This document shows, piece after piece, positions 1-8,446 of a stretch of 64,000 nucleotides of DNA; the stretch's first letter is position 1, and every line of letters begins with the position of its first letter. The DNA is taken from assembly GCA_964249735.1 (NCBI GenBank), contig CAXUDP010000001.1, positions 30,935-94,934 on the forward strand, read 5' to 3'. The DNA is from Lichenicola sp964249735. GTDB lineage: Bacteria > Pseudomonadota > Alphaproteobacteria > Acetobacterales > Acetobacteraceae. Made by a program: the position numbers and the translations under genes. The notes beneath the pieces are model-generated. The model was not told the DNA's origin and did no database searches. It saw only the letters and a program-made list of their open reading frames with translations.

Positions 1-627
1 GACCCCGGCGGCAACGAGGCGCCCGGCGTCGTCACGCTCTGCCTGCGCAAGGGGGCTTCGGGACCGTGCGATCCGCAGCTGCGGGACGCGCTGCGCGCCA
101 CGTCGGCCGGCGACCTGTTTTCCGAGCCGCACTACCTGGACGAGGCACGGGTCGTTCATGATCGCGGGACGTCCGGCCGGCCCCTGCTGCTGGTGAGGAC
201 GGCCAGCCTGCACAGCGGCGACGGCGACCAGCTCGTGCTGACCCAGGCGCTTGCGTACCGGCGCGATGCGGACCGGTTCGTGCGGGTCTATGACCATGTC
301 GTCGGGAGGAACAACGACCAGGAGGTGCGCTACGTGGAAGCCGGGCCGCTGGACGGGGACATCATCTCGGTCGAGCCGACGTCGGACGCGCCGTTCGGCT
401 TCTGGGTGGCGGTGAGCGTCCTCGCGTCGGGTTCCGCCTACGAGGAGCTGTTGCGGTATCGCAGCGCGACGCGTTACGGCGACGGCAATGCGCTGCCGGT
501 GATCGATTCCGAGATGCCGAACATCCAGCAGCGTCTCGGGACTTGGCGTCCGGGGGCGCCGTTGCCGCTTCCCGCAGGTCCCTGCCCCAGGCCGCACCTC
601 GTGCGGACGGAGTTGTGGTGCGGCTGA
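1..627 (+). CDS. uncharacterised protein, 5' end cut by window
   Basis: The reading frame is open from the first base of the window to a TGA at 625-627, giving 208 visible residues; the true start lies outside. A GTG at 193 would give a 144-residue form, but the upstream frame has no stop and normal codon use, so it probably belongs to the gene. The protein is polar, with no membrane segment or recognised motif in the visible part. The C-terminal 40 residues are rich in Pro and Arg and end in an isolated Trp-Cys-Gly. The next gene is also uncharacterised and lies on the same strand 71 bases later. I do not recognise a family. Confidence 0.6.
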   Translation, partial: DPGGNEAPGVVTLCLRKGASGPCDPQLRDALRATSAGDLFSEPHYLDEARVVHDRGTSGRPLLLVRTASLHSGDGDQLVLTQALAYRRDADRFVRVYDHVVGRNNDQEVRYVEAGPLDGDIISVEPTSDAPFGFWVAVSVLASGSAYEELLRYRSATRYGDGNALPVIDSEMPNIQQRLGTWRPGAPLPLPAGPCPRPHLVRTELWCG

Positions 628-698
628 GGCTGGGCGCGCGGAGGGCCGGACGGATCGCGGCCGGGCCAGGCCGCGGACGGGTTCAACGCGATCATGGC

Positions 699-1223
699 AT
701 GAGCAGGACGGTCGTGCTGCTCGTCTTCTCGTTGCTGGCGGGGATCTCCGGGTCATCCGCCGCGCGGGCCGACCGGACGGTGGATGCCCTGGCAGGCCGC
801 TATGGCAGCCACTTCAGGAACGGCGACGTGGAGGGAGAGAAGTACTGGAGCGACGACGTTGTGGAGATCGTGCCGGTCGGTCCGGACACGGCGTATGTCC
901 GCCTGGAGCTGGACTTCTTCAACGGCCACATGTGCCTGCTCAGCGGCATCGGCCGGGTGGAAGGCGAGCGGATCGTCTATAATGACCATGGCAGCATGTC
1001 GCCAGGCGAGCCCTGCGTGCTGTCGGTGTCGCGGCGCGGGAGCGGTCTCCTGATCGACGACGGCGGCGGGAGCTGCAAGAGCTATTGCGGGGAACGCGGC
1101 TCCCTGAGCGACGACACGCTTCCCTTCTCCAGCCGGCGGCCCATCAGCTACATGAAGCGGCTGAAGGCGTCGCAGGAGTACATGGACGCGCTGAAGGCGT
1201 GGAAAGCGGATCAAGCGCGGTGA
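699..1223 (+). CDS. exported uncharacterised protein, Cys-containing
   Basis: 174 residues from the ATG at 699. This start was chosen because it begins a clear signal peptide (Met-Ser-Arg, then a Val/Leu-rich core, then Ala-Arg-Ala near residue 24); a longer form from 543 would add 52 Arg-rich residues with no signal. The mature part is a small periplasmic domain with paired cysteines. The segment around CKSYCGERGSL resembles the Cys-rich tail of small periplasmic proteins with a lysozyme-inhibitor-like fold. That similarity is an impression from the motif only. Function unknown. Confidence 0.6.
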   Translation: MSRTVVLLVFSLLAGISGSSAARADRTVDALAGRYGSHFRNGDVEGEKYWSDDVVEIVPVGPDTAYVRLELDFFNGHMCLLSGIGRVEGERIVYNDHGSMSPGEPCVLSVSRRGSGLLIDDGGGSCKSYCGERGSLSDDTLPFSSRRPISYMKRLKASQEYMDALKAWKADQAR

Positions 1224-1231
1224 GTGGAGCC

Positions 1232-1690
1232 TCATGCGCGGTCCGGGCGCGCGGAATCGAGGCGGTGGCGCATCAGGCGGTGCGGCAGGGTGACCTCGAT
1301 GAAGGGATCGCCTTCGGGGACGTAGCCGCAGCGGGCGTAGAAGCCGATCGCGGTGACGCGGGCGGACAGCCGGGCTTCGGCGGCGCCGAGGCGGTGGAGC
1401 ACGGTCTCCGCGTGGCGCAGCAGAAGGGTGCCGAGGCCGCGGCCGGCCAGGGCGGGGTCGATGGCCATCTGGCGAAGCTTGGCGCCGTTCCGGTCGGGCG
1501 GCAGTAGGAGCACCGTGCCGGCGAGGGTGTCGCCGAGCCAGAGCGCCAGATGGAGCTGGTCGGCTTCGGCGGCCAGGTCGGCATCGGTGAAGTGGAGGCC
1601 GAGCGGGGCGCGCAACACGCGGTGGCGAAGGGCCACCATCGCGCGCCAGGCGTCGCTGCCGAACGCTTCCGCCTCGATCCTTGGGCCCAC
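1232..1690 (-). CDS. GNAT family N-acetyltransferase
   Basis: About 152 residues from a GTG at 1690; an ATG at 1639 is a possible shorter start, and neither has a strong ribosome site. The fold is recognisable from the acetyl-CoA loop, RQMAIDPALAGRGLGTLLL (about residues 73-91, with the Q/RxxGxG/A pattern), and a C-terminal FYARCGY motif typical of GNAT enzymes. The substrate cannot be read from sequence. It lies directly downstream of the sedolisin gene on the same strand, 14 bases apart, so the two may be co-transcribed. The enzyme would be cytosolic. Confidence 0.8.
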   Translation of the reverse strand: MGPRIEAEAFGSDAWRAMVALRHRVLRAPLGLHFTDADLAAEADQLHLALWLGDTLAGTVLLLPPDRNGAKLRQMAIDPALAGRGLGTLLLRHAETVLHRLGAAEARLSARVTAIGFYARCGYVPEGDPFIEVTLPHRLMRHRLDSARPDRA

Positions 1691-1704
1691 CCGGCCGCGG
1701 ATCG

Positions 1705-3861
1705 CTAGCGGGGGGTGGTCGCGGCGACCGATCTGGCGGCGGCGGCCCAGCCGTTGACCAGGTTGGCGGCGTTGACCGAGCCGATGCCGGTGGCGAAGTC
1801 CCAGCCGGTGGTGGTGCCGTAGGCCTTGGCGTAGCTGCCGCTGGTGGTGGACAGGACGCCGTTGCGGCCGCCCGGCAGGTAGCAGTCGGTGGTGCCGGTG
1901 CAGTTTACGTCCATGTCGCCCTGCGTGACGTCGTGGAAGGTGCAGCCGGAGGCGCCGGAAGCGTTGCCGGTGGTGGAGTTGCAGGTTGGGCTGCCGGCGC
2001 TGCCGTACTCGGTGGCGGCGAGGGCGTAGTAGACCGGGTTCGGGTTGCCCTGGCGGGCACCCTGCCGCTGGTTCACCAGGGCCTGGATGCCGGCCAGGAT
2101 CGGCGAGGCGAACGAGGTGCCGCCGGCGCCGGACCAGCCGCTCGGAGCACCAGTGCAGGCAGCACCCCCGTCCGCGGTGTCGGAGTCGCAGAACACATAG
2201 TAGTGGCCCCAGACGCCGTTGGCGGCGAACAGCGACACGTCGGGAAGGTCGCGCACGCCGTCCTTCGGGTTGCCGACCAGGGCCTGCCAGGATGGCTTGG
2301 GCGTGCCCTTGCAGGTGCCGCCGACCACGCCGGAGCGGGACGGGGTGCCGGTGGCGCAGCCGCTCGGGCCGCCGGAGCCGCTGGCGGTGGTCAGGTAGTA
2401 CTCCTTGCCCATCGTGCTGTTGCAGAAGCCGGCGGAGCCGTACGGGGTGCTGTAGCCGGCGGCGGTGGTCAGCAGGGCGCTGGCGCAGGAGTCGTTCCAG
2501 GGGATCTCGGGAACGTAGCTCCGGGCGGAACCGTCCGTCGCGGTGTTGGCAGCGTTCCAGTAGGTGGCGGTGGTGCCGGCGTAGGTGTCGCCGAAGTCGG
2601 TGCCGCCGACCGCGACGTTGTAGGGGGTGGAGGCGAAGCCGCTGACGGCGATGCCGTGCGTGGCGGACGTTTCGTCGGCGTCGCAGCTGGCGGCACCCTC
2701 GTCGCCGGCGGACACGAACACCGACACGCCCATCGCCGCCGCCTGCTGGTAGGCGGCGCTGTAGGCGGCGTTGGCGGTGGCGCCGTTCAGCGCCTCGCAC
2801 TCGCCGTAGCTGATGCTGACGATCGCGGGCGGGCTGCCGTTGAGCAGGTTCTGCAGCGCGATCAGGCCGCCGAAGGTGGTGCTGGTGTCCTTGCAGGAGG
2901 CAAGCTCGATCGCGGCGCTGGGTGCTGCGGCGCTGGCCCATTCGGCGTCGAGCGTGGCCTCGCTCTCGTTGCCGGCCACCACGCCGGGGTCGGAGCAGCT
3001 CCTGGCGCTGCTGGCGGGATGCACCTGCGTGAAGGTGCCGGCGGTGTAGCCGGACAGGCCGAGGGTCGAGCGGAAGGTGGTCCAGTCGGCGGTCTTGTAG
3101 ACGTCGGTGTCCTCGATCACGACGATCGTCTGGCCCTGGCCGGAGGTGCCGGCGCCGAACAAGGGGTTGAGGTTGTAGATCGTGGCCAGGTCGGCGGGGA
3201 CCACGGCGTGGTAGGTCGAGCCGCCGCTGGTGAAGGTGTAGGCCGGGCGAGGCTTGTATTGCGGATGCGGGCGGAAGTCGTTGAGCGATACGATGCCGCG
3301 GACGATGCCGGCGAGCGCCGCGGGCACGGTCGGGTCGTTCGCGTTGGCGATGTGGGTGACGCCGTTCACGGCGAACCGGTGGATGGCGGTGCCGAAGGCG
3401 GCGCGCAGCTCGGCGGCGGTGCCGGAGAAGTCGATCACCATCCGGTTGGGCTGCACCTCGTTGACCACGAAGCCCTGGTCCTGCAGCCAGGCGACCACCT
3501 GCTGCACGTCGGACGCGGACGGGCCAAAGCGGGTGCCGAACTGCGCGGCGGTCAGCCAGGCATGGTAGTCGGGCGAACGGGGATCGTTCAGGCCGGCGAT
3601 GAAGCCGTCGAGAGCGGCGGCGGTCGTGGCGGGACGGTTCAGCAGCAGCTGCATGTGGTCGAGGGGCTGATCGTCGGCGACCGCGCCGCGGTCGTTGGCG
3701 GCGGTGGCCTCCGGACGGAGATTGCCGGGAAGGGGCACGGTCTGCCGGCCGTCGATCGTGGCGGTGACCAGCCCGTCCGCAGTTTGGGCGACGGATCGCG
3801 TCGCGGGGGTGGTCAGCGCGACCAAGCCGAGGACCACGGCCGCTCGCAGCAAGGACGACAT
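1705..3861 (-). CDS. S53 family peptidase (sedolisin/kumamolisin type), secreted proenzyme
   Basis: 718 residues from the ATG at 3861, chosen over an ATG at 3888 because GGAG precedes it by a normal spacing and a signal peptide (residues 1-25) follows at once. After a pro-kumamolisin activation domain (about 30-200) comes the S53 catalytic domain. The catalytic set is visible: Glu301 and Asp305 (ExxxD), Asp387 in SAGDEG (oxyanion hole) and Ser583 in GGTSFASP. A C-terminal GWDFATGIG segment matches the calcium site. Sedolisins are acid-active endopeptidases made as self-cleaving precursors. The protein probably degrades external protein at low pH. All key residues are intact. Confidence 0.92.
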   Translation of the reverse strand: MSSLLRAAVVLGLVALTTPATRSVAQTADGLVTATIDGRQTVPLPGNLRPEATAANDRGAVADDQPLDHMQLLLNRPATTAAALDGFIAGLNDPRSPDYHAWLTAAQFGTRFGPSASDVQQVVAWLQDQGFVVNEVQPNRMVIDFSGTAAELRAAFGTAIHRFAVNGVTHIANANDPTVPAALAGIVRGIVSLNDFRPHPQYKPRPAYTFTSGGSTYHAVVPADLATIYNLNPLFGAGTSGQGQTIVVIEDTDVYKTADWTTFRSTLGLSGYTAGTFTQVHPASSARSCSDPGVVAGNESEATLDAEWASAAAPSAAIELASCKDTSTTFGGLIALQNLLNGSPPAIVSISYGECEALNGATANAAYSAAYQQAAAMGVSVFVSAGDEGAASCDADETSATHGIAVSGFASTPYNVAVGGTDFGDTYAGTTATYWNAANTATDGSARSYVPEIPWNDSCASALLTTAAGYSTPYGSAGFCNSTMGKEYYLTTASGSGGPSGCATGTPSRSGVVGGTCKGTPKPSWQALVGNPKDGVRDLPDVSLFAANGVWGHYYVFCDSDTADGGAACTGAPSGWSGAGGTSFASPILAGIQALVNQRQGARQGNPNPVYYALAATEYGSAGSPTCNSTTGNASGASGCTFHDVTQGDMDVNCTGTTDCYLPGGRNGVLSTTSGSYAKAYGTTTGWDFATGIGSVNAANLVNGWAAAARSVAATTPR

Positions 3862-4031
3862 GCGCTTCTCCGTTACAAGGGACATCATCCGGATGCCGGG
3901 GGCGTGCCCCGGTTGGTCGGGTCATTAGGCGAAGATCGCGCGGGTGTTGCAACGGCATCTGCGTCCGCGGGGCATCCCATGAATGAGACGATGTCCTGGC
4001 CGGCACCGCGGGTCGAAGGAACGGGGAGCGG

Positions 4032-4607
4032 ATGGGACGCGAACGGTTGACCGCCTTCAGCGACGGGGTGATCGCGGTGATCATCACCATCATGGTGCTG
4101 GAGCTGAAGGCGCCGGCGGCCGGCACGCTGGCGGGGCTAGCACAGCTGGCGCCGCCGTTCCTGTGCTACGCGCTGAGCTTCGTCTATGTCGGGATCTACT
4201 GGAACAACCATCATCACGTGTTCCAGCTGGTGGAGCGGGTCAACGGGGCGGTGCTATGGGCGAACCTGCACCTGCTGTTCTGGTTGTCGCTGATCCCGTT
4301 CGCGACCGCCTGGATGGCGGCGCACGGGCGGGCGCCGGTGCCGGTCGCGGGCTACGGTGCGGTGCTGCTGTTGTCGGCGCTGGCATGGTGGGTGATGCAG
4401 GCGGCGGCGGTGCGGGCGCAGGGCACGGAGCGGAGGCTGGCGGCGGCTCTCGGGCGGGACCTCAAGGGCAAGGCGTCGCCGGCGCTTTACCTGGTGGGCA
4501 TCGGTTCCGCCTTCGCGGATGCCCGGATCGCCGAGGCGATCTACATGCTGGTGGCGCTGATCTGGCTGGTGCCGGACCGGCGGATCGAGAAGGCGGTGGA
4601 CTCTTGA
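4032..4607 (+). CDS. TMEM175 family (DUF1211) potassium channel-like membrane protein
   Basis: 191 residues; GGAG lies 5-8 bases before the ATG. The family signature FSDGVIAVIITIMVLELK sits at residues 9-26 in the first membrane helix, where bacterial TMEM175 proteins carry the FSDxxxA...L pore motif. About six hydrophobic segments are visible, with an HHH motif after the second. Bacterial members assemble as K+-permeable channels with weak selectivity. The gene diverges from the sedolisin gene, with 170 bases between them. Ion specificity is inferred from the family only. Confidence 0.88.
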   Translation: MGRERLTAFSDGVIAVIITIMVLELKAPAAGTLAGLAQLAPPFLCYALSFVYVGIYWNNHHHVFQLVERVNGAVLWANLHLLFWLSLIPFATAWMAAHGRAPVPVAGYGAVLLLSALAWWVMQAAAVRAQGTERRLAAALGRDLKGKASPALYLVGIGSAFADARIAEAIYMLVALIWLVPDRRIEKAVDS

Positions 4608-4639
4608 AGCGGACGGCCGCTCATGGTGAGGTCGAGGCC

Positions 4640-4816
4640 ATGATGGTTCGCCTTGTCGCCTGCACCCTGCTCTTCCTGGCTCCAGCCGTTCTGGGAGGAT
4701 GCAGCTCAAGCTTCGGCAGCGGTGGCGGCGGCTCTAGCCCGAGCCGGACCTATGTGGTGCTGCCGAACGGGCAGACCGCGCCGGTGCAGACCTACAGCCA
4801 GCCGCCGGGGAACTGA
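4640..4816 (+). CDS. small Gly/Ser-rich lipoprotein
   Basis: 58 residues, beginning at tandem ATG codons (4640 and 4643) after a GAGG ribosome site. A lipoprotein signal ends in the lipobox LGGC (Cys21), followed by a Ser/Gly-rich linker and a short conserved-looking tail with the pattern TYVVLPNGQTAPVQTY. The tail resembles short 'VLPNG' lipoprotein tails seen in alphaproteobacteria; the lipoprotein at 24080-24568 has a similar VLLPNGVLLP element. It follows the TMEM175 gene by 32 bases on the same strand. Function unknown. Confidence 0.65.
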   Translation: MMVRLVACTLLFLAPAVLGGCSSSFGSGGGGSSPSRTYVVLPNGQTAPVQTYSQPPGN

Positions 4817-4823
4817 GCCCGGA

Positions 4824-5453
4824 TCACGAGCGGCCGGCGATGGCGCAGGCCGGGCCGGCGCTCCGTGCCACCCGGGCCATGACCTGCCCGGCGAACACGA
4901 CGCCGCCCGGGTCCGGCGCCGCGGCTGCCTGGTGCAGGGCGTCTTCGGTCCAGGTGTTGCAGGTGTAGAGGCCCGAGTAGCCCGGGCGGGCGGCGTAGAA
5001 CGCGCTGCCGGGAAAGAAGCCGGGGCCGATCCGGCTCGGCTGGCCGCTTCGGTCGAGCGCGAAGCTGCGCCAGATGAAGTCGGACAGACGGTCGGCCGCG
5101 TCGGGAGACAGCTTCAGCAGGAGCTCGGTGCCGTCGGCATAGGCGCGGTCGGGCGGTGCGGTCAGGCCGGCGAGCAGAAGCACGCCATCGCCGGGGAACG
5201 GGCCAATCAGCAGGTCGCCGAGGCCGGTCACCGGTGCGGTCATAAAGGTGCGCCGGCCGAAGCCGACCAGCAGCACCGTCATTCCGGGGAACACGGTGCG
5301 GAACCCGGTCATGCGGCCGCGCAGGCTGCCCGTCGGGATCGCGAGGTCGGTGTGCCAGCCGTGGTCGACCACCCAGACCGCGTCGCCGGCCGGGAACGGC
5401 CGGTCGAGGCAGGCGGCAGGCGGGGTGGCACAGCCGGACAGGAGGGCCAACAC
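4824..5453 (-). CDS. DUF2459 family lipoprotein
   Basis: The body of the protein matches the DUF2459 (TIGR02117) family: VWVVDHGWHTDLAIP near the N-terminus, a PGMTVLLVGFGRRTFM segment and a YTCNTWTEDAL motif near the C-terminus. The first standard start is the GTG at 5453, which puts the lipobox LLSGC only eight residues from the start, too short for a signal peptide. The open frame continues upstream to an Ala/Leu-rich stretch overlapping the stop of the S10 peptidase (about 5504), so a non-standard start (for example CTG at 5504) would restore a full lipoprotein signal. It was probably co-transcribed with the peptidase. Function unknown. Confidence 0.8.
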   Translation of the reverse strand: MLALLSGCATPPAACLDRPFPAGDAVWVVDHGWHTDLAIPTGSLRGRMTGFRTVFPGMTVLLVGFGRRTFMTAPVTGLGDLLIGPFPGDGVLLLAGLTAPPDRAYADGTELLLKLSPDAADRLSDFIWRSFALDRSGQPSRIGPGFFPGSAFYAARPGYSGLYTCNTWTEDALHQAAAAPDPGGVVFAGQVMARVARSAGPACAIAGRS

Positions 5454-5500
5454 GGCGGCGGCCAGCAGTGGAAGTGCTGCCCGCAGGCGGCCGATCCCGC

Positions 5501-7036
5501 TCAGGGCGTGCCGGCGTAGAGGGCGGCGATGTCGTGCGACAGGGCGGCGCGGCTGTCCGGCCTGGTGTAGAGCATGTGGCCGCCGGGGTAGACCTTGAGC
5601 CGGACGCGGTCGCGGCCGACCGGCATGTGCTCGATCAGCCAGCGCGACGAGCCGAACGGACAGGTCATGTCGAAGTAGCCGTTGGCGATGAACACGCGGA
5701 GCGACGGGTTGAGCGCCAGCAGCTTGCGCAGGTCGGGCATGCCGCGCGAGATCAGGTCGCCGTCCTGCTTGTAGTCCCAGGCGCCGTTCACCTTGAGGTT
5801 CAGCAGGTCGTACTTGAGCTCGGTGTGGAAGCCGAGCGTGTTGCCGACGTAGCCGGTGAAGGCGTTGCCGAACGCCAGGCCGTAGCCGGACAGCACCGGC
5901 TCCGGGCTGTCGGCGTTGTCGATGCCTTCCGGGTAGGGGTCGGCGATCGAGACGGTGTCGTCGTAGAGGCTATACAGGCGGCCGTCGCGGCTGCGCACGT
6001 CGTGCGCGAAGGGATCGAGCTGGGCGCGCTCCTTGGCCACGACGGCTTCGGGAACGCCGCTCATGTCTGCGACCTTGGCGTAGAAGGCGCGGGCCGCGTC
6101 CGGGTCGAGCGGGGGCCCGGCCAGGGTGGAAAGGTAGGGACCGAAGGCGTAGCGGTAGGCGTCGTCGACCGCCTGAGGGGTGAGCTTCCCGGTCCGCTCC
6201 AGGGTGGCGGCGGCCAGGCTTGGCAGCAGCATGGCGTTGGAGATCGGGTTGGTCTGGTCGGTGATCAGGCTCATCTCGATTGCCGGCGACACCATGACGA
6301 TGCCGGCGAGCTCGATGTTCTGCTCGGTCTGCAGCGCGTAGGCGGTCTTGATCGAGCGGATGCCGCCGTAGCTTTCGCCGACCAGGTACTTGGGCGAGCG
6401 CTCGCGGTGGTTGCGCTCGAGCCAGATGCGGATCGCCTCGGCGAAGGCGGAGCCATCCTGCTTGACGCCGTAGAACTCCTTGTCTGCCTTGTCGGGATGC
6501 TCCGGCAGGCTGTAGCCGGTGCCGATCGCGTCGATGAACACCATGTCGGTGAAGCGCAGCCAGCTGTCCGGGTTGGGGCCGAGCTGGGCGTTGGCGCCGT
6601 CGGTGGGGTTGGAGGCGGGGAAGTTCAGCACCACCGGGCCGGCGGCGCCGAGGTGCAGGAACGCGCTGCCGGCGCCGGGACCGCCGTTGAAGAAGAAGCT
6701 GACCGGGCGGTGCTGTGGCGGCTGCCCGTCGGCGATGTAGGACACGAAGAACACCCGGGCGGATGGGGCGCCCTTGTCGTCGCGTAGCGTCAGGGTGCCG
6801 GCGGTGGCGGTGTAGCCGAGCGAGACGCCGGCGCCGGTAAAGGTGTGGTGGGTGACGCTGTCGGCGGGCAGCAGGTCGATCAGCGGGTTGTCGGACTTGG
6901 CCGGCTTGTCGGCGGGAGCGTCGTGCGCGGGAGGGGCGGCGGTAGTGGCGTGCGTGTCCTCGGCCCGGGTGGTGCCGATGGGAACGGCCGAGGCGGCGAG
7001 AAGGATGGCGCCGAGGAGCAGGGCGGACCGCTGCAT
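5501..7036 (-). CDS. S10 family serine carboxypeptidase, exported
   Basis: 511 residues from the ATG at 7036; an ATG at 7069 would add 11 residues. A signal peptide (residues 1-25) precedes an Ala/Pro-rich linker. The serine carboxypeptidase signatures are all present: NGGPG at 117-121, the catalytic Ser222 in GESYGG, Asp456 in NGYFDMTCP and His487 in PGGHM. S10 enzymes remove C-terminal residues from peptides at acidic pH. It would work after the S53 endopeptidase at 1705-3861 outside the cytoplasm; that pairing is inferred from the shared pH range and proximity. Confidence 0.92.
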   Translation of the reverse strand: MQRSALLLGAILLAASAVPIGTTRAEDTHATTAAPPAHDAPADKPAKSDNPLIDLLPADSVTHHTFTGAGVSLGYTATAGTLTLRDDKGAPSARVFFVSYIADGQPPQHRPVSFFFNGGPGAGSAFLHLGAAGPVVLNFPASNPTDGANAQLGPNPDSWLRFTDMVFIDAIGTGYSLPEHPDKADKEFYGVKQDGSAFAEAIRIWLERNHRERSPKYLVGESYGGIRSIKTAYALQTEQNIELAGIVMVSPAIEMSLITDQTNPISNAMLLPSLAAATLERTGKLTPQAVDDAYRYAFGPYLSTLAGPPLDPDAARAFYAKVADMSGVPEAVVAKERAQLDPFAHDVRSRDGRLYSLYDDTVSIADPYPEGIDNADSPEPVLSGYGLAFGNAFTGYVGNTLGFHTELKYDLLNLKVNGAWDYKQDGDLISRGMPDLRKLLALNPSLRVFIANGYFDMTCPFGSSRWLIEHMPVGRDRVRLKVYPGGHMLYTRPDSRAALSHDIAALYAGTP

Positions 7037-7278
7037 CGGATGGGTGGACACTGGCTGGGCAGGAGGCATGCGGGACCCGACGCGTTATGACAGCCGGACT
7101 GTTTCGCGGAACAGGCCGGGCGTCCAGCCCTGGAGACGGCGAGATCCCGGCGTATCGGCCGGCGTCGAGAGCCGATGCGGGCCGCAGCCTTTGGACGAGG
7201 GATGCAGAACCGACCATGCGCCGGTGTCTGGATCGCACCGGCGCGGAACGCGGGGCTCACACGTGCCGTTACCCGGCC

Positions 7279-7779
7279 ATGACGGATATGGCACCTGGCG
7301 ACGAGGCCTTCATGCGACGCGCCCTGGCGCTGGCGGAGGCCGGGGCGCGGACCGACGGGGCGTCGCCGATCGGCTGTGTGGTCGTGCTGGACGGGGTGGT
7401 GGTGGGCGAAGGCCACAACGAGGTCGGGCTGCGCCACGACCCGAGCGCGCATGCCGAGATCGTGGCGATCCGGCGCGCCTGCGAGGGGCTCGGGCGCGAC
7501 GACCTGCGCGGGGCCACGCTGTACTCGACGCTGCAGCCGTGCGGGATGTGCAGCATGGCGTGCATCTGGACCAGCATCGGCCGGATCGTCTACGGCGCGC
7601 GCCGGCAGGACGTGCACCGGATGTATTTCGAGGACCGGCATCTCGACGTGCTGGACATCATCGACGACGCGTTCCGCAACGACATGAGCGCGGTGGGCGG
7701 GGTGCTGGCCGAGGACTGCGCGGCGCTGTGCTACCGGCCGGACGACGCCCCGCCGCCGGAAGCGCAGGCGAACGTTTGA
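7279..7779 (+). CDS. nucleoside/guanine deaminase-type zinc enzyme
   Basis: 166 residues from the ATG at 7279; a longer frame from 7087 adds 64 residues without family resemblance. The zinc-dependent CMP/dCMP deaminase core is clear: HAE (His58, Glu60) and PCGMC (Cys88, Cys91). The Trp and Asp-rich C-terminal part (RMYFEDRHLDVLDIIDDAF) resembles guanine deaminase and cytosine deaminase-like proteins more than TadA. It would deaminate a purine or pyrimidine base in salvage; the exact base is not determinable. It converges on the DedA gene with a 3-base gap. Confidence 0.8.
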   Translation: MTDMAPGDEAFMRRALALAEAGARTDGASPIGCVVVLDGVVVGEGHNEVGLRHDPSAHAEIVAIRRACEGLGRDDLRGATLYSTLQPCGMCSMACIWTSIGRIVYGARRQDVHRMYFEDRHLDVLDIIDDAFRNDMSAVGGVLAEDCAALCYRPDDAPPPEAQANV

Positions 7780-7782
7780 GGG

Positions 7783-8418
7783 TCAACCGGGAACGGGTTG
7801 GCTGCGCGCGGCCCTCATCGCGTCGTCGGTCAGACGCTTCTCGTTGTGCTTGAGGAACATGAAGGCGCTGCCCACCGCGATCACGGCGATGATCCCGAGT
7901 GCCAGCCCGAGCGGACCGGAGATCCGTTCCATCTGGCGGCCGAGCAGGTAGGCGGTGAGCGAGTAGCCGCCGGCCCAGCCGATGCCGCCCAGCGCGTTGT
8001 AGAGCAGGAAGGAGGGCCAGGGCATGCGGTTGGCGCCGGCCAGAAGGGCGGCGAAGGTGCGGAGGATGGCAATGAAGCGGCCGAAGAACACCACCTTGCC
8101 GCCGTGCAGGCGGAACAGGTAGCGGCCGAGCGTCAGCCGGTCGTCGGTCAGGCCGATGCGGCTCCCCCAGCGCGCCAGCAACGGGAAGCCGAGGGACCGG
8201 CCGATCAGGTAGCCGAGGTTGTCGCCCATGATCGCGCCGGCGATGGCGACGGCGATCACCCATCCGATCTCGAGCCGGTGCGTGGCGGCGCAGTACAGGG
8301 CGGTGCCGATCAGCAGGCTTTCGCCGGGCAGCGGCGCGCCCATGCTTTCGAGCATCACGACCAGGCCGACCACGCCGTAGCCGTAATGGGCGAGGAGGTG
8401 GTCGAGGTGATGGAACAC
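7783..8418 (-). CDS. DedA family membrane protein
   Basis: 211 residues from a GTG at 8418. The DedA (SNARE-associated Golgi, VTT) domain is evident: an N-terminal helix followed by ESMGAPLPGESLL, a GDNLGYLIGRSLG segment, the re-entrant FFGRFIAILRTFAALLAGANRMPWPSFLLYNALGG region (the FxGRxxPxxR equivalent), and a C-terminal pair of helices. DedA proteins act as lipid transporters, including undecaprenyl phosphate flippases, and support envelope integrity. The first residues (MFHHLDHLLAHYGYG) are typical of the family, which supports the chosen start. Confidence 0.9.
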   Translation of the reverse strand: MFHHLDHLLAHYGYGVVGLVVMLESMGAPLPGESLLIGTALYCAATHRLEIGWVIAVAIAGAIMGDNLGYLIGRSLGFPLLARWGSRIGLTDDRLTLGRYLFRLHGGKVVFFGRFIAILRTFAALLAGANRMPWPSFLLYNALGGIGWAGGYSLTAYLLGRQMERISGPLGLALGIIAVIAVGSAFMFLKHNEKRLTDDAMRAARSQPVPG

Positions 8419-8446
8419 TGCTGTTGCGCGCCCCGCGATGAAGCTG

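Noticed and set aside
1681..4050. Long open frame opposite the sedolisin gene (789 codons)
   Set aside because: It is antisense to a well-supported S53 peptidase and is an Ala/Gly/Val-rich translation typical of the shadow frame in GC-rich DNA; no domain or start signal is seen.
5468..6787. Long plus-strand frame across the S10 peptidase
   Set aside because: Shadow of the carboxypeptidase gene; Val/Gly/Ala-rich with no recognised motif.
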